The notes under the pieces are model-generated. The model saw nothing but the letters and a program-made list of their open reading frames with translations. It had not been told where the DNA came from and did not search any database. A DNA stretch of 8,342 nt from an uncultured Clostridia bacterium. Lineage in GTDB: Bacteria; Bacillota_A; Clostridia; TANB77; CAG-508. The DNA lies in contig CALXZF010000113.1 in assembly GCA_944393165.1 (NCBI GenBank), positions 1-8,342 of the forward strand. The letters are read 5' to 3'. Of this stretch, positions 6,583 through 8,342 are shown one piece after another; position 1 is the first letter of the stretch; each line of letters opens with the position of its first letter. The position numbers and the translations under genes are program-made.

Positions 6583-7222
6583 ATGGCAAGTTTTAAAACA
6601 ATAAAACAAACTGTGAAAACTGAAATAGAAGAAAAGCGATCAAGATTTATTGCAAATATATTTTATGTGGAAAATGTTGAGGAAGCCGAAGAACAAATCA
6701 AGCAAATAAAAAAGAAATATTATGATGCTAGGCATAATTGCTATGCATATATCATAAATGACAATCAAGTATTAAAGAAATCTAGTGATGACGGGGAACC
6801 CAGTCGGTACTGCAGGCTCTCCTATTTTGAATGTCTTGGAAAAAAATCAGCTATGCAATGTACTTGTTATTGTAACAAGATACTTTGGGGGAATACTACT
6901 GGGAGCTGGCGGATTAGTAAGAGCGTATACCGAAGCTGCAACAAAAGCGGTAGAAGAAGCTGGTGAGGTTTATCAAGAAATAGGGTATGAGTTAGAAATA
7001 AGTATATCTTATCAAGATATGGAGAAATTAAAATATTATTGTAATAAAAATGATATAAAAATAATAAATATGGAATATGGCGAAAATGTAAAATGTATAA
7101 TAGAAGTAACTAAAGAAGAAAAAGAAAAAATATTAGCTAATAACATGTACAATGATAAAATGGCAAATGTTTTGGATTATAGAATAATAAGAGAAAAATA
7201 TATTAGAAAAATCACGAAATAG
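6583..7222 (+). pseudogene. yigZ: YigZ/IMPACT-family gene, frameshifted by one extra base
   Basis: The 5' part reads through DARHNCYAYII (residues 48-58) to SSDDGEPS (67-74), then changes to nonsense and would stop at 6966. The family's hallmark DDGEPSGTAG is completed only by skipping one base at about 6805: AGT-C-GGT should read AGT GGT. From there the other frame continues correctly as GTAGSPILNVL, VIVTRYFGGILLGAGGLVRAY, EAATKAVEEAG and the C-terminal DUF1949-like domain, ending at the TAG at 7220-7222. The repaired product is 212 residues, the usual size. GAAAGGA 5 bases before the ATG fixes the start. YigZ (YvyE in B. subtilis) is a conserved cytoplasmic protein related to eukaryotic IMPACT, with an unclear role near translation or stress. 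Both halves look well preserved, so the lesion is very recent or is a base-calling error. As written, only a 74-residue correct N-terminus plus an aberrant tail is made. Confidence 0.88.
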
Positions 7223-7233
7223 AAGAATTTTAT

Positions 7234-7281
7234 AAAAATAAGTAAAAAAATTAAAAAAACTATTGTAAAAAATTGGAAAAA
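7234..7281 (+). promoter_or_regulatory. A-tract cluster upstream of the spo0A promoter
   Basis: Five runs of 5-7 A residues (7234-7238, 7244-7250, 7253-7259, 7267-7272, 7277-7281) have centres about 9-13 bases apart, close to the helical repeat. Such spacing favours curved DNA and UP-element contact by RNA polymerase. The base context is AT-rich, so part of this may be chance. Confidence 0.4.
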
Positions 7282-7291
7282 GATATATAAT
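7263..7291 (+). promoter_or_regulatory. Putative sigma-A promoter of spo0A
   Basis: TTGTAA (7263-7268, 4 of 6) and TATAAT (7286-7291, perfect) are 17 bases apart, giving a start near 7297-7299 and a leader of about 40 bases. No good sigma-H promoter was found: an ATTGGAAAA / ATCGAACTG pair is present but its spacing of 9 bases is too short. Spo0A may therefore be driven mainly by this vegetative promoter and by any distant one upstream. Confidence 0.55.
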
Positions 7292-7296
7292 CGAAC

Positions 7297-7311
7297 TGTA
7301 AAATTTTTACA
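7297..7311. promoter_or_regulatory. TGTAAAA inverted repeat over the spo0A transcription start
   Basis: TGTAAAA-T-TTTTACA is a perfect inverted repeat with 7-bp arms, centred at 7304 on or just after the predicted start. A third copy of the half-site, TGTAAAA at 7264-7270, overlaps the -35 element. This arrangement suits a repressor or autoregulator. TGTAAAA matches 5 of 7 positions of the 0A box TGTCGAA, so self-binding by Spo0A is possible but weakly supported. Confidence 0.45.
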
Positions 7312-7338
7312 ATAATTTTTTGTTAGGGGGATAAGATA

Positions 7339-8157
7339 TTGAGCGAGAAAATTAGAATTTTAGTATCAGATGACAACCAAGACTTTGCAAAAACATTAGT
7401 AAGTTATTTATCAAAAGATGAAGACCTAGAAGTAGTGGGTATTGCGAGAGATGGACAGGATGCGTATGACAAAATATTAGAAACAAAACCAGACATAGCA
7501 TTATTGGACATAATAATGCCACATTTAGATGGATTAGGTGTTTTAGAAAAATTGAATTCTACAAATATGGAAAAGAAACCTATGTGCATCTTCTTATCAG
7601 CAGTTGGACAAGACAAAATTACACAAAAAGCTATTGAATTAGGGGCACAATATTATATAGTTAAACCATTCGACATAAACATATTAATAAAAAGAATAAA
7701 GGAGCTAAAATACTATCAACCATCAAATAATAGACCAAATATAATTAGTAGAGAAATTAAAGCACAATATATAGATATATCCCCAGCAAACAAAAAGAAT
7801 CAAGAAAATCTAGAAGCTTTGGTAACAAATGTAATACATGAAGTAGGTGTACCAGCACATATTAAAGGATATCAATACTTAAGAGAAGCAATTATAATGG
7901 TAGTAAGTGATATTGACATGATTAATCAAATTACAAAACAGCTATATCCAGAAATAGCAAGTAAATACCATACAACCCCAAGCAGAGTAGAACGCGCAAT
8001 TCGTCATGCAATTGAAGTTGCATGGGGAAGAGGAAGACAAGATGTAGTAGAAAATATCTTTGGATACACGGTATCCGCAGCCAAAGGAAAGCCAACAAAT
8101 AGTGAATTTATAGCAATGATAGCTGATAAATTGAGGCTGGAATTAAAGAGTGCGTAA
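7339..8157 (+). CDS. spo0A: Stage 0 sporulation protein A, master response regulator
   Basis: This 272-residue cytoplasmic transcription factor, when phosphorylated, initiates sporulation and reprograms stationary-phase genes. The receiver domain (residues about 4-125) shows the acidic pair D11-D12, the phospho-acceptor D57 in [16 protein letters not shown], the switch residue S87 in FLSAVG, and K109 in VKPFD. A variable linker leads to the Spo0A C-terminal DNA-binding domain (about 155-270). Its near-invariant block [17 protein letters not shown] occupies 213-229, followed by GRG and a [22 protein letters not shown] segment. Nothing essential is missing. Translation starts at TTG (7339), chosen because TAGGGGG lies 8 bases upstream and the N-terminus then matches the family exactly. 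A rare start codon may hold down its level. It has its own promoter in a 116-base gap. Its left neighbour is yigZ-like, not spoIVB, which usually precedes spo0A. Confidence 0.97.
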   Translation: MSEKIRILVSDDNQDFAKTLVSYLSKDEDLEVVGIARDGQDAYDKILETKPDIALLDIIMPHLDGLGVLEKLNSTNMEKKPMCIFLSAVGQDKITQKAIELGAQYYIVKPFDINILIKRIKELKYYQPSNNRPNIISREIKAQYIDISPANKKNQENLEALVTNVIHEVGVPAHIKGYQYLREAIIMVVSDIDMINQITKQLYPEIASKYHTTPSRVERAIRHAIEVAWGRGRQDVVENIFGYTVSAAKGKPTNSEFIAMIADKLRLELKSA

Positions 8158-8170
8158 ATTCATAAAAATA

Positions 8171-8222
8171 AACTGGGAGTAACATTACATAAATTTGTAA
8201 AAAACTTTCAGTTGTATTTTTA
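8171..8222 (+). terminator. Probable intrinsic terminator of spo0A
   Basis: AACTGGGAG (8171-8179) pairs with CTTTCAGTT (8205-8213) through nine pairs including two G-U. TTACA (8185-8189) pairs with TGTAA (8196-8200) inside the loop. GTATTTTTA follows at 8214-8222 as a U-rich tail. It begins 13 bases after the spo0A stop. The stem is weak by GC content and the loop large, so it is probable rather than certain. Confidence 0.5.
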
Positions 8223-8273
8223 CCACCAATAAATGCTTTTTTATGCCAATAAACTAGAATTAATAAAACCAAC

Positions 8274-8320
8274 AAACACCTTTTATTTATTGCTTAGAAC
8301 AACAATAAATAGAGGTGTTT
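8274..8320 (+). other. Long hairpin enclosing a ribosome binding site (terminator or translational switch)
   Basis: AAACACC (8274-8280) pairs with GGTGTTT (8314-8320). T8281-T8283 pair with A8311-A8313 (one G-U), T8284 bulges, and ATTTATTG (8285-8292) pairs with CAATAAAT (8303-8310). This gives about 18 pairs around a 10-base loop. Only a short TTTT follows. The 3' arm contains AGAGGTG, the likely ribosome binding site of the next gene, so the structure could terminate transcription or block translation. Confidence 0.5.
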
Positions 8321-8324
8321 TAAT

Positions 8325-8342
8325 GTGAAAAAAAATGGAACT
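8325..8342 (+). CDS. Possible start of a next gene (first six codons, cut by the right edge)
   Basis: GTG at 8325 is preceded at 7 bases by AGAGGTG (8311-8317) and opens a frame M-K-K-N-G-T to the window end. The lysine-rich start would fit an exported or membrane protein, but six residues carry no family information. An alternative ATG at 8335 is too far from the ribosome binding site. Confidence is low. Confidence 0.3.

Noticed and set aside
6785..7222. Independent 145-residue gene starting at ATG 6785
   Set aside because: The start lies inside the conserved DDGEPS codons read out of frame and has no ribosome binding site. The sequence is the C-terminal part of the frameshifted yigZ-like gene.
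7275..7300. Sigma-H promoter for spo0A
   Set aside because: ATTGGAAAA resembles the -35 and ATCGAACTG the -10, but the spacing is only 9 bases and the -10 has two mismatches.

Overview
The window is strongly AT-rich (about 30% G+C by eye). It carries a full-length spo0A, purine-rich ribosome binding sites and compact same-strand gene runs, so it most likely comes from a low-GC, endospore-forming Firmicute, probably an uncultured member of the Clostridia. The lineage is inferred from base composition and gene content only.

Layout. Positions 1-63 hold the first 21 codons of a minus-strand gene running off the left edge. Positions 64-576 have no intact gene. They contain a divergent minus-strand promoter, a decayed N-terminal piece of what looks like an ISAs1-family transposase, and a near-consensus sigma-A promoter (TTGACA-17-TATGAT) followed by a perfect 28-bp palindrome in the presumed leader. 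A three-gene plus-strand run follows: a CNNM/CorC-type membrane protein (577-1908), a membrane-anchored WG-repeat protein whose frame breaks at an A7 tract (1983-3733), and a PLP-dependent methionine gamma-lyase-family protein (3764-5026). The last gene ends inside a small tandem array of about 35-bp palindromic repeats (5005-5120).

A second plus-strand run holds an HI0933-type flavoprotein (5252-6562) and a YigZ/IMPACT-family gene (6583-7222) frameshifted by one extra base inside its most conserved motif. Spo0A (7339-8157) follows with its own promoter. An operator-like set of TGTAAAA half-sites surrounds that promoter. It is followed by a likely terminator, then by a long hairpin that contains the ribosome binding site of a possible next gene starting at 8325.

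Together the genes are mostly housekeeping (ion homeostasis, sulfur amino-acid PLP chemistry, flavoprotein, YigZ) plus the master regulator of sporulation. No defence system, CRISPR array, RNA gene or complete mobile element was seen. The points most worth checking are the two frameshifts (biology or base-calling error), the 28-bp palindrome, the repeat array at the gene end, and the regulatory DNA around spo0A.
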